Source: Ignavibacteriaceae bacterium (lineage in GTDB: Bacteria > Bacteroidota > Ignavibacteria > Ignavibacteriales > Ignavibacteriaceae). Taken from it: a stretch of 33,409 nucleotides of DNA. The DNA lies in assembly GCA_031292455.1 (NCBI GenBank), contig JARLHC010000039.1:1-33409 (forward strand), given 5' to 3'. Every line of letters begins with the position of its first letter. Within the stretch, counting starts at the first letter, position 1. A program made the position numbers and the translations under genes. Below are positions 27,146 to 33,409 of this stretch, piece after piece. Under the pieces are notes generated by a model. It did not search any database. It was not told where the DNA came from and saw nothing but the letters and a program-made list of their open reading frames with translations.

Positions 27146-27784
27146 ATGGAAACAACAAACGGCAATTTTTTCCTGATAGATCATCCTCTTATAAAAAGAG
27201 ATGTAACCATATTAAGAGACCTGAGAACAGGTCCTGAGATTTTCAGGGCAGCGCTTCACAGAATTTCGAACATACTGGCGGTGGAAATAAGCAGAGATTT
27301 CAATATAACCGAAACCACAGTAGAGACTCCGTTAGAGAGGACGAGAGGATATAAGCTTGAGCAGGAAGTTGTGCTTGTACCGGTACTAAGGGCAGGGCTT
27401 GGAATGGTATCCGGTTTTCTGGAGATAATACCTGATGCGAAGGCAGGGCATATAGGATTGCAGAGGGACGAATTAACATTACTGCCGGTAGAATATTATT
27501 ATAAAACCCCCCGTAATATTGCCGGTTCAATTGTAATTTTGCTGGACCCGATGCTTGCTACAGGCGGGAGCTCATCTGCTGCGATACAATATCTTAAGGA
27601 TAAAGGGGCAAAGAACCTTGTATTTGCCTGTCTTGTTGCTTCACCGGAAGGAGTTCAGAGACTTTTTAATGATCATCCTGAAGTAAAAATTTACGGAGCG
27701 GCGATGGACAGAGAATTAAACAACAAGGGATATATCCTTCCGGGTTTAGGGGATGCAGGTGACAGGACATTTGGTACTCTTTAG
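27146..27784 (+). CDS. upp: uracil phosphoribosyltransferase
   Basis: The protein has 212 residues, the usual length. It salvages uracil: uracil plus PRPP gives UMP. The PRPP-binding loop LLDPMLATGGSS (132-143) and the C-terminal uracil-binding segment GYILPGLGDAGDR (195-207) are both complete, as is the VPVLRAGLGM motif (78-87). It follows the flavoprotein gene after 10 bases. Its last 32 bases overlap the next reading frame. No regulatory element such as a pyrimidine attenuator was seen before it. Confidence 0.97.
   Translation: METTNGNFFLIDHPLIKRDVTILRDLRTGPEIFRAALHRISNILAVEISRDFNITETTVETPLERTRGYKLEQEVVLVPVLRAGLGMVSGFLEIIPDAKAGHIGLQRDELTLLPVEYYYKTPRNIAGSIVILLDPMLATGGSSSAAIQYLKDKGAKNLVFACLVASPEGVQRLFNDHPEVKIYGAAMDRELNNKGYILPGLGDAGDRTFGTL
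27748..27752 (+). promoter_or_regulatory. ribosome binding site inside upp that bears on the next start
   Basis: AGGGG abuts ATG at 27753 with no spacer, but it lies six bases before an in-frame GTG at 27759. The GTG is thus the better supported start of the TPR gene, shortening it by two residues. Confidence 0.5.
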
Positions 27785-28793
27785 GAAAATATACTTTTTA
27801 TTATTGCTAATAATTCCTGCGGTTATTTATTCACAGGAGTACCCGGATAATAATGTAAATACTTTATTAAAATCCGGGATTGATAATATAATTAATCAGA
27901 ACTATTCCCAGGCGCAGGGGATATTTGAAAAGCTGAATTCAAAATATCCTGAGCTACCTTTTGGAAAGATATATTTAGCAGCAACAGAGATTGCCAGGTC
28001 ATATGATTATGGGGAGGAAAGTAATGAAGAACTCATCCTGAAATACCTGAATTCGGCCAAAGAACAATCCAAAGAATTATTAAATGAAAAACCATCGAAC
28101 ATCTGGAATCATTATTTTGCAGGACTAACGGAGGGATATATATCTTATTATGAAGGATTAAACGGAAACATGCTGACTTCTATAAAAGAGGGAATAAATT
28201 CTTCTTCTAACCTGGAGGATTGTCTGAAGATGGATCAGGCTTTTTATGATGCATATCCGGGGCTGGGAACATATAAGTACTGGAAGAGCAAAAAGACTGA
28301 ATTTCTTAAATGGCTTCCGTTTGTGCATGATGACAGGGCTGAGGGGATAAACTACCTTGAAAAGGCAATAAATAATTTCTCGTATAATACTTATCTTGCT
28401 GTAAATTCATTGATCTGGATATATATAGATCAAAAGGATTTTAATAAAGCAATCCATATATCCCGGAAGGCATTGGAGAAATATCCTGCAAGCAGGTTTT
28501 TCAAATGGGGATTAGGCAGGGCATACGAAGATACAGACAGATCAAAGGCGATTCAAATTTATAATGAAATTCTGAATTCATATCCGAACCTGAACAACAT
28601 GAATCATTATAATGAAATAATACTTAAGCACCTGATTGCACAGCAGTATGAGAAAATGGGGGAGAAGGGGAAGGCATTAACGTTATGCAATGAGATTTTA
28701 GGGATTAAAAACTTATCCGAATTTGTTAAGAATAAGCTGGGGGACAGGCTGGACAGGGTTAGGGATCTTAAATCGATGCTCACGAAACAATAG
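27753..28793 (+). CDS. exported TPR-repeat protein
   Basis: The protein has 346 residues from the ATG (344 from GTG at 27759). A signal peptide (FRKIYFLLLLIIPAVIYSQ) shows export to the periplasm or outer membrane. The rest is helical, with tetratricopeptide-like repeats: an early pair (about 30-65: IDNIINQNYSQAQGIFEKLN) and a late pair (about 220-270: DFNKAIHISRKALEKYP). The start lies inside upp, so its translation is coupled to that gene. TPR proteins of this kind are usually scaffolds. No specific partner can be named. It is the last gene of the plus-strand run. Confidence 0.78.
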   Translation: MQVTGHLVLFRKIYFLLLLIIPAVIYSQEYPDNNVNTLLKSGIDNIINQNYSQAQGIFEKLNSKYPELPFGKIYLAATEIARSYDYGEESNEELILKYLNSAKEQSKELLNEKPSNIWNHYFAGLTEGYISYYEGLNGNMLTSIKEGINSSSNLEDCLKMDQAFYDAYPGLGTYKYWKSKKTEFLKWLPFVHDDRAEGINYLEKAINNFSYNTYLAVNSLIWIYIDQKDFNKAIHISRKALEKYPASRFFKWGLGRAYEDTDRSKAIQIYNEILNSYPNLNNMNHYNEIILKHLIAQQYEKMGEKGKALTLCNEILGIKNLSEFVKNKLGDRLDRVRDLKSMLTKQ

Positions 28794-28867
28794 ACTGCAC
28801 TCCTTAAATCATTCTTATTTAATTACAGCTTTTGTACACGCAAATTATTCCTTATTGTAGAGTTTAA

Positions 28868-29023
28868 AGAATCGAAAAATCGTACGGGGGAGATAATGGA
28901 CATACGGGATTAAGGTACAGTCAGGAAAGAATTTACTATTGGGACAAAGATGTTAAAGTATGGGCAGTAAGGAATTGCGCATCAAATGCGCTGGAAATGC
29001 GCTCGATTCAGGGAGTGAAATAA
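28868..29023 (+). pseudogene. 51-codon C-terminal remnant of an unidentified protein
   Basis: The 279-base gap between the TPR gene and the PAP2 gene holds one frame with strongly protein-like composition. It runs from just after a TAA (28865-28867) to TAA at 29021-29023. The peptide contains GGDNGHTGLRY, RIYYWDKDVKVWAVRN and ALEMRSIQGVK, with many Trp/Tyr and a natural end. There is no start codon with a ribosome binding site and no in-frame continuation upstream, so it looks like the tail of a deleted gene. I do not recognise the family. Confidence 0.45.
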
Positions 29024-29072
29024 AATATTTTGTAAAAAAACAGGGGTATTTATAGAAGAATTATTGCAGTCA

Positions 29073-29999
29073 TTAAAAAGACATAAGCATACCGACACCC
29101 GTTTGTTTTTGCTGGAATACAGGCATAAAAGAAACAATAATAGAATTTGATTCATCTTTTTTTGCTTTTACAGTATAATTTGCATTAGTAATCAGTTTTC
29201 CAAATCCATATCCTAAAGCGAGGGCCAGTGGAAAATCACTCAGCCAGTGCATATCAGCGGATACCAAACCTACACCTAAAAGACCAACAAGAGAGCAACC
29301 AACAGGAGTTATAAACTTTGAATCGGGATAATTATCAGCAATAACTGTTAGAGTAGTAACTGCGGTAGAAAGGTGTCCCGAAGGGAAAGAATAGTATTTT
29401 GCTTGATTCTTCTGGTATTTTATAATGTTAGGGAATATTCTCCAAACTCCGGAACCAGAGGATGCTGAACATGGGCTTTCTCTTCCAGTAATCCTTTTAA
29501 TGAGCTGGACGGTCAGTCCAGTGCTTAGAATAGATTCTGATGATTGCATTCCGGTTCTCAGTGCAACATTATCACTGAAAGTTAGACCATACAGGGCGAA
29601 TAAACCGGCGATTCCAAAGTCAGTCCTTCCATCTCCAAGGTAGACAATTGACTTTTCAAAATTGTTAAAGGAACTATTTCTGTAACAAAAATTTTTGATA
29701 ATTGAATGAGTTCTGGCATCAGTCATAACGAGAGTAGTGGTAGAAGCGGAAATAATACCTAATAGGGGTAAATTATCATCTACGAAAGATTTACAAAAGA
29801 AGGAATAAATGTTAGCGGGGACATTTGTAATCATATCATGCCATTCAGGAACTTTTATAACCTGAAGATTTGAAGCAGTGATGGGTAATAACAGTGATTC
29901 ATCTTTAGTTAAGACATCCCGATTAATAAATTCCTGATCTGATTGTGAAAAGAGTAAGGAATTAAGCAGAAGAAAGATTACTGAAATAATTTTTATCAT
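29073..29999 (-). CDS. PAP2-family membrane/periplasmic phosphatase
   Basis: The protein has 308 residues with an N-terminal signal sequence (MIKIISVIFLLLNSLLFSQ). The PAP2/acid phosphatase signature is present in order: KRITGRESP (168-176), PSGH (206-209), and S247-x3-H251-x3-D255 in VSADMHWLSD. His209 and His251 are the expected catalytic residues, so the enzyme should be active. Hydrophobic segments around 80-93, 128-141 and 235-247 fit a membrane-embedded or closely associated lipid phosphatase. Likely substrates are lipid phosphates such as undecaprenyl pyrophosphate or phosphatidic acid, but this cannot be decided from sequence. It is divergent from the histidine kinase that starts 88 bases away. 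Confidence 0.9.
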   Translation of the reverse strand: MIKIISVIFLLLNSLLFSQSDQEFINRDVLTKDESLLLPITASNLQVIKVPEWHDMITNVPANIYSFFCKSFVDDNLPLLGIISASTTTLVMTDARTHSIIKNFCYRNSSFNNFEKSIVYLGDGRTDFGIAGLFALYGLTFSDNVALRTGMQSSESILSTGLTVQLIKRITGRESPCSASSGSGVWRIFPNIIKYQKNQAKYYSFPSGHLSTAVTTLTVIADNYPDSKFITPVGCSLVGLLGVGLVSADMHWLSDFPLALALGYGFGKLITNANYTVKAKKDESNSIIVSFMPVFQQKQTGVGMLMSF

Positions 30000-30086
30000 T
30001 AGATATAAAATAATAAATTTTATATATTAATAGATGATTCCTGGCAATGTAAGAATTATTTTTAATAGGAGGAACAAGAAACCAGT
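30000..30086. promoter_or_regulatory. divergent promoter region (87 bases)
   Basis: This AT-rich spacer must serve both the PAP2 gene (minus) and the membrane kinase (plus). It holds AGGAGG at 30067-30072, which is 14 bases before the kinase ATG and therefore more distant than usual. Confidence 0.45.
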
Positions 30087-31475
30087 ATGACAGATAAATA
30101 CCCGAAAGAGCAAACAGAGGAGGAAAAGATATTAAGTTCATTAAGAATATTATCTGCCGTGGGGATAATAGTCGGGAGCTGGTCGTTAATATTTGAAATA
30201 TATTTTTTCCAGGAATTTATATTAGGGATTTATTTTGCAAGGATAGCATTCACATTTATAGCATTATTTATATTTGTTTTATCATACAGGCCGGTTAGCA
30301 AGAAAATATCCACGCTGCTGACGCATATTTTCCTCATTTCGCTAATAAGTTCATTCGTTATAACGATCCACGAAATACCCAGAACAATTTACATTAACTC
30401 ACAGATATTATCGTTATTGATATTTACAACTGCTATCATATTCAGCTGGGAAACAAGGAACCAGATAATTGCAGCAATTTATTACAATCTGCTTTTTGCC
30501 GCCTCGATAATATTTAATGATTCGAACATTTATTTATTGCCCAATCTTTTATCACTGGTTTTATTTGTAAGTCTGATAAGTTTTCTAAGCGTTGCAGTTA
30601 GTTTTATAAATTACAATCTAAGGAACAAATTGTTACAGGCCTCAAAATACCGCGAAGATGCAATAAATCTGTTGTTGAAAGAAACATTGGAAAAAGAAAG
30701 AATAGCACAGATAGCTTTAATAGAGAAGAAACATAAGATAGAGTTACTGGCAAAAATAAATCACGAAGTAAGAACCCCCCTGAACTCAATACTTATGTAT
30801 TTTGAAATGCTGGATGACGGAAGCCTGCGATCCCTTGATGAAATCAAAAAGTATTCAAGCACAGTTAAAATATCGGCGCAAAGGCTTCTTAATACAATAA
30901 ATAATTTTATTGATTATGCGAAAATTGAGACCGGTAAACTTGAGGTTGAGAATGAGCTTTTTAATCTTGATGAAGAGGTTGAAGATGCAGTTCATTTACT
31001 AACACCACTTGCGATAGGGAAGAATAATGAAATAGTGCTGATAAATAATAACAGGTCTAAAATATTAGTGTACACAGATGCGATTAAATACCGGCAGATA
31101 CTAGTAAACCTTGTGGCAAATGCACTGAAATTTTCTTCAAATGACAAGATAAGGGTTACATTTGAAAACAATCATAGAGAAGAAGATCTATTTGAAATAA
31201 CTACATCCATAGAAGATTCCGGACCCGGAATACCTGAAGAAAAGCTGAAAGGTATATTTGATCCGTTTGTTTCGATGAATGAAGGGGATAAGGTTACATT
31301 CAGCAGCGGTCTTGGCCTATCTATATGCAAGGATTTCATAAATATGTTAAACGGGGAAATAAAAGTAGAGAGTACAATTGGGAAGGGGACTAAATTTATT
31401 TTCAAGATTCCATATCGGTACAATTATGAAAAATTTACAGCATATCCAAAACCAATCCAGACTGGCATCGTATAA
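30087..31475 (+). CDS. membrane-bound sensor histidine kinase
   Basis: The protein has 462 residues. About six membrane helices fill residues 25-176 with almost no extracytoplasmic domain, so the sensor is probably the membrane bundle itself. A charged coiled-coil linker (about 180-222) leads to HisKA, with INHEVRTPLNS and phospho-His226. The HATPase domain has NLVANALKF, DSGPGIPEE and SSGLGLSI. There is no fused receiver and no response-regulator gene next to it, so it is an orphan kinase in this window. AGGAGG sits 14 bases before the only plausible start. The divergent PAP2 gene may share regulation. The signal is unknown. Confidence 0.9.
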   Translation: MTDKYPKEQTEEEKILSSLRILSAVGIIVGSWSLIFEIYFFQEFILGIYFARIAFTFIALFIFVLSYRPVSKKISTLLTHIFLISLISSFVITIHEIPRTIYINSQILSLLIFTTAIIFSWETRNQIIAAIYYNLLFAASIIFNDSNIYLLPNLLSLVLFVSLISFLSVAVSFINYNLRNKLLQASKYREDAINLLLKETLEKERIAQIALIEKKHKIELLAKINHEVRTPLNSILMYFEMLDDGSLRSLDEIKKYSSTVKISAQRLLNTINNFIDYAKIETGKLEVENELFNLDEEVEDAVHLLTPLAIGKNNEIVLINNNRSKILVYTDAIKYRQILVNLVANALKFSSNDKIRVTFENNHREEDLFEITTSIEDSGPGIPEEKLKGIFDPFVSMNEGDKVTFSSGLGLSICKDFINMLNGEIKVESTIGKGTKFIFKIPYRYNYEKFTAYPKPIQTGIV

Positions 31476-31557
31476 ATAAAGAACAAACCGGAATAATATT
31501 TTATGTTTAAGGGGGAAAAGAATTATGCTGAACCAGGATAATATCTGTTTTGATTAG

Positions 31558-31758
31558 GGGAAGAGAATAGATAAACTGCCCGGCTGGCTTGCGCCGTTGA
31601 CATTTGTAAATCCATTAACCTATTCTGTAGATGCTTTAAGGAAAGCTATTTTTGGAGTTTCACATTTTCCGCTATTGCTTGATTGCGGGATACTAATTAT
31701 CTGCACGATAATAATAATAACAGCCGGGATATATGCATTTGAAAAGATGAAGAGCTGA
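31558..31758 (+). pseudogene. C-terminal remnant of an ABC-2 type transporter permease
   Basis: A 66-codon open frame runs from just after TAG (31555-31557) to TGA (31756-31758). It reads LPGWLAPLTFVNPLTYSVDAL, then RKAIFG, then a membrane helix rich in Ile (CTIIIITAGIYAFEKMK). The 'LP.WL.....NPLTY.VDALR' pattern followed by a last helix is the classic end of ABC-2 permeases of multidrug or polysaccharide exporters. Normal proteins have 250-400 residues; everything upstream is gone and no start codon is present. No ABC ATPase gene lies in the window. Confidence 0.75.
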
Positions 31759-31903
31759 TGGAATTAACATGGGGAGGAGTTGGAATCAATGAGGTTAGAG
31801 GATATCAGGGGATAGAGGGGTGTAGAAGAGGGGTGGACCGGGGGTGCTACCGTACTAAACGGCTATGAAACGGCTTTCGGTATTATTTCTGTTGGTATAA
31901 TTG

Positions 31904-31924
31904 ATTGGTTATTAAACAACCAAT
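31904..31924. repeat. inverted repeat ATTGGTT/AACCAAT
   Basis: A 7-bp perfect stem with a 7-base loop lies in the decayed spacer. It lacks a T run, so it is not a good terminator. It could be a relic end of a lost element or a chance palindrome. Confidence 0.4.
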
Positions 31925-32031
31925 GAATGGGCAGGTTGAATTAAAAATAGTATAAAGTAGAAAATTATGGTCAAAAGAGAAAAAGGGGAGATTAATGAGT
32001 GGGACACGGAATATCAGACATTCAGGGAATT

Positions 32032-33409
32032 TTATTTAATAAGGATCATTTTCTTTGTAAGCATATTGCCTGCAGAACGGAGTTCATAAAAATAAATGCC
32101 GCTTGCAAACCCGGAAGCATTAAAGTTGATTTCATAATTACCGGGTTCCTTTATACTGTTTACAAGAACAGAAATTTCTTTTCCGATAATATCATAAATC
32201 TTAAGTGTGACATTTCCCCTGTACGCTATACTATACCTGATTTTGGTTGATGGATTAAAGGGGTTGGGGTAATTCTGGGATAAAGTGAATTTATTAAGCC
32301 GGACCGGATTTTTATCAGTTATTCCGACAACTGTAGAGGTATCGCCATAGACAATGCCTTTTATAACAGCGCCTTTTAAAGTAGTGATAATTAATGCCAC
32401 TTCAGCATTATGGCGAATATGGGATACACCCATATTTTTAGACAGGTAATAATCATAACCGATGAACGGGTCGCCAGTAGAATAGACCCTGGTTTCAAAC
32501 TGCTTACCTAATAAACTTACAGTTTTCAAACTATCAAAAAAGGTAGAACCGGTACGGAAATACCTTGAGGCAAAAATTGTATCTCCCGGATTATGATTCA
32601 GGTTATCGATAATATATTCTGTAGAATCGGCTCCCCAGCTATAAACATCGCCCGTAAGGGAATCAATACGTTCGTAAGTAAAAGAGATGTTTTTTGAAAG
32701 AGAGTCACTGTATATCATTCTAATTTGTTTAAAGAGTTTATTGTTAGCCAATAATGTATCCTTAACAACTTCTTTATCTAAATTGTATAATGTTGGTGAG
32801 GAAATATGATAAACCCATTTATTGCCGATATCGAGGGGATCAAACCTGAATATTTCCTTATCTATAGGAATCTGCTTAATGATGGAAATTGCCGAACCGT
32901 CTATCTCATAAATTGCATTATCTGTAGAAGCGTATAATTTAGAAAACCCGGGTTTCTTATATATTCCGGTTATATTTCTATCCAATGTCCGTAACGGGGA
33001 GAAAGTGTATCCAAAATCTGTTGAACTGTAAATAATTTTACCGGCAGCAAGGTACACCGAACCTGCAATTGTATAATCGACTGACACGTATAAGGGGAGA
33101 GGAGAAGAATATTTTTCCTGCCATGAATAGGCATCGCCAGACTTATCTGAAACTAAAAACTTATAGACGCTACCCTGGTTATAATAAAATCCTGTTCTGT
33201 AAATGTAATTTGAGTCTTTATCATAAAACAGGAAATCAGTACGGTAACCGTTTGCAGAGATCGTATCTACAACTTGCTTATTTAAGCCTCCATCTGTTGT
33301 TTTATTAAGTATACCATTTTCGGTTGAGAAGAGGACCTGATCATTAAAGGGACTTAGGGAAAAGGCATTTAAATAACCAGCAGTATCCCATGAGGCTCCG
33401 CCTGTTGTG
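32032..33409 (-). CDS. secreted protein with BNR-like propeller and T9SS type A sorting domain (5' end outside window)
   Basis: The frame stays open from the stop at 32032 to the right edge, giving about 459 visible residues of a longer protein. A GTG at 33085-33087 lies inside this frame and is not the start, since coding-like sequence (for example SGDAYSWQEKYSSPLPLYV) continues before it. The N-terminal visible part has BNR/sialidase-like propeller repeats (TTDGG, IIYSSTDFGYTFSP). A middle beta domain follows, beginning near RFDPLDIGNKWVYHIS. The last ~85 residues are a T9SS type A sorting domain, LSQNYPNPFNPSTKI to KKMILIK. It is expected to be a client of the PorU/PorV machinery encoded here. 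The function of the mature protein is unknown. Confidence 0.87.
   Translation of the reverse strand, partial: TTGGASWDTAGYLNAFSLSPFNDQVLFSTENGILNKTTDGGLNKQVVDTISANGYRTDFLFYDKDSNYIYRTGFYYNQGSVYKFLVSDKSGDAYSWQEKYSSPLPLYVSVDYTIAGSVYLAAGKIIYSSTDFGYTFSPLRTLDRNITGIYKKPGFSKLYASTDNAIYEIDGSAISIIKQIPIDKEIFRFDPLDIGNKWVYHISSPTLYNLDKEVVKDTLLANNKLFKQIRMIYSDSLSKNISFTYERIDSLTGDVYSWGADSTEYIIDNLNHNPGDTIFASRYFRTGSTFFDSLKTVSLLGKQFETRVYSTGDPFIGYDYYLSKNMGVSHIRHNAEVALIITTLKGAVIKGIVYGDTSTVVGITDKNPVRLNKFTLSQNYPNPFNPSTKIRYSIAYRGNVTLKIYDIIGKEISVLVNSIKEPGNYEINFNASGFASGIYFYELRSAGNMLTKKMILIK

Larger units (their letters stand above)
31476..32031. other. 556-base stretch without an intact gene
   Basis: It contains the ABC-2 permease remnant (31558-31758) and a hairpin (31904-31924). 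The remaining sequence is purine-rich on the plus strand, with short ATG-led frames of 10 to 15 codons that show no protein-like pattern. It looks like a decayed region between the kinase and the minus-strand cargo gene. Confidence 0.6.

Noticed and set aside
31999-32250. Plus-strand open frame of 83 codons
   Set aside because: It is antisense to the T9SS sorting domain of the cargo gene at 32032-33409, which has clear family motifs on the minus strand.
33069-33308. Plus-strand open frame of 79 codons near the right edge
   Set aside because: The minus-strand cargo frame stays open through this stretch with protein-like content, so this is a shadow.
1-33409. Search for CRISPR arrays, insertion sequences and tRNA-fragment attachment sites
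   Set aside because: No regularly spaced direct repeats, transposase-like reading frames or second copy of the tRNA-Glu 3' end were noticed by eye. Very short or diverged copies could have been missed.

Overview
The window looks like a chromosomal piece of an AT-rich member of the Bacteroidota/Ignavibacteriota lineage, most likely an Ignavibacteria-type organism. The main reason is a type IX secretion system (T9SS): a PorU-like sortase and a PorV-like outer-membrane protein are encoded together, and several secreted proteins end in T9SS type A sorting domains with the NFPNPFNPST-type motif that is very common in Ignavibacteria. No phage structural genes, transposases or CRISPR arrays were seen.

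Layout. A tRNA-Glu(CUC) lies at 6-79. Two small overlapping minus-strand membrane genes follow (142-961); they resemble the two halves of a GT-C glycosyltransferase in swapped order, and a run of nine G sits in the first of them. Two paralogous soluble hybrid histidine kinases lie at 1212-3950 and 4265-6619. The second has an extra N-terminal receiver whose phospho-acceptor Asp is replaced by Ala. A strong bidirectional hairpin (6796-6826) separates them from two minus-strand genes: a T9SS cargo protein and a TMTC-like membrane protein with TPR repeats.

From 10408 to 28793 every gene is on the plus strand. First come a thioredoxin-like [2Fe-2S] ferredoxin, endonuclease III and an HD-domain protein. 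Then comes the surface-biogenesis cluster: PorU, PorV, a large M6-like protein that has lost its HExxH zinc site, a gluzincin/TolB-like propeller/outer-membrane-barrel fusion, and a DUF5683-like protein. It runs closely into der, a CoA-disulfide-reductase-like flavoprotein, upp and a secreted TPR protein. Short gaps and overlaps suggest a long transcript or tandem transcripts.

The last 4.6 kb is looser: a PAP2 phosphatase and a membrane histidine kinase are divergent, and they are flanked by two decayed coding remnants, an unidentified C-terminus at 28868-29023 and an ABC-2 permease C-terminus at 31558-31758. A T9SS cargo gene with a BNR-like propeller runs off the right edge.

The most interesting candidate system is 12175-23546. 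PorU, PorV, a catalytically dead M6/propeller/sorting-domain protein and an intact HExxH protease fused to an outer-membrane barrel are packed together. This suggests a lineage-specific version of the T9SS attachment complex in which the dead protease may take a PorZ-like role. That role is inference; the motifs and gene order are seen directly.
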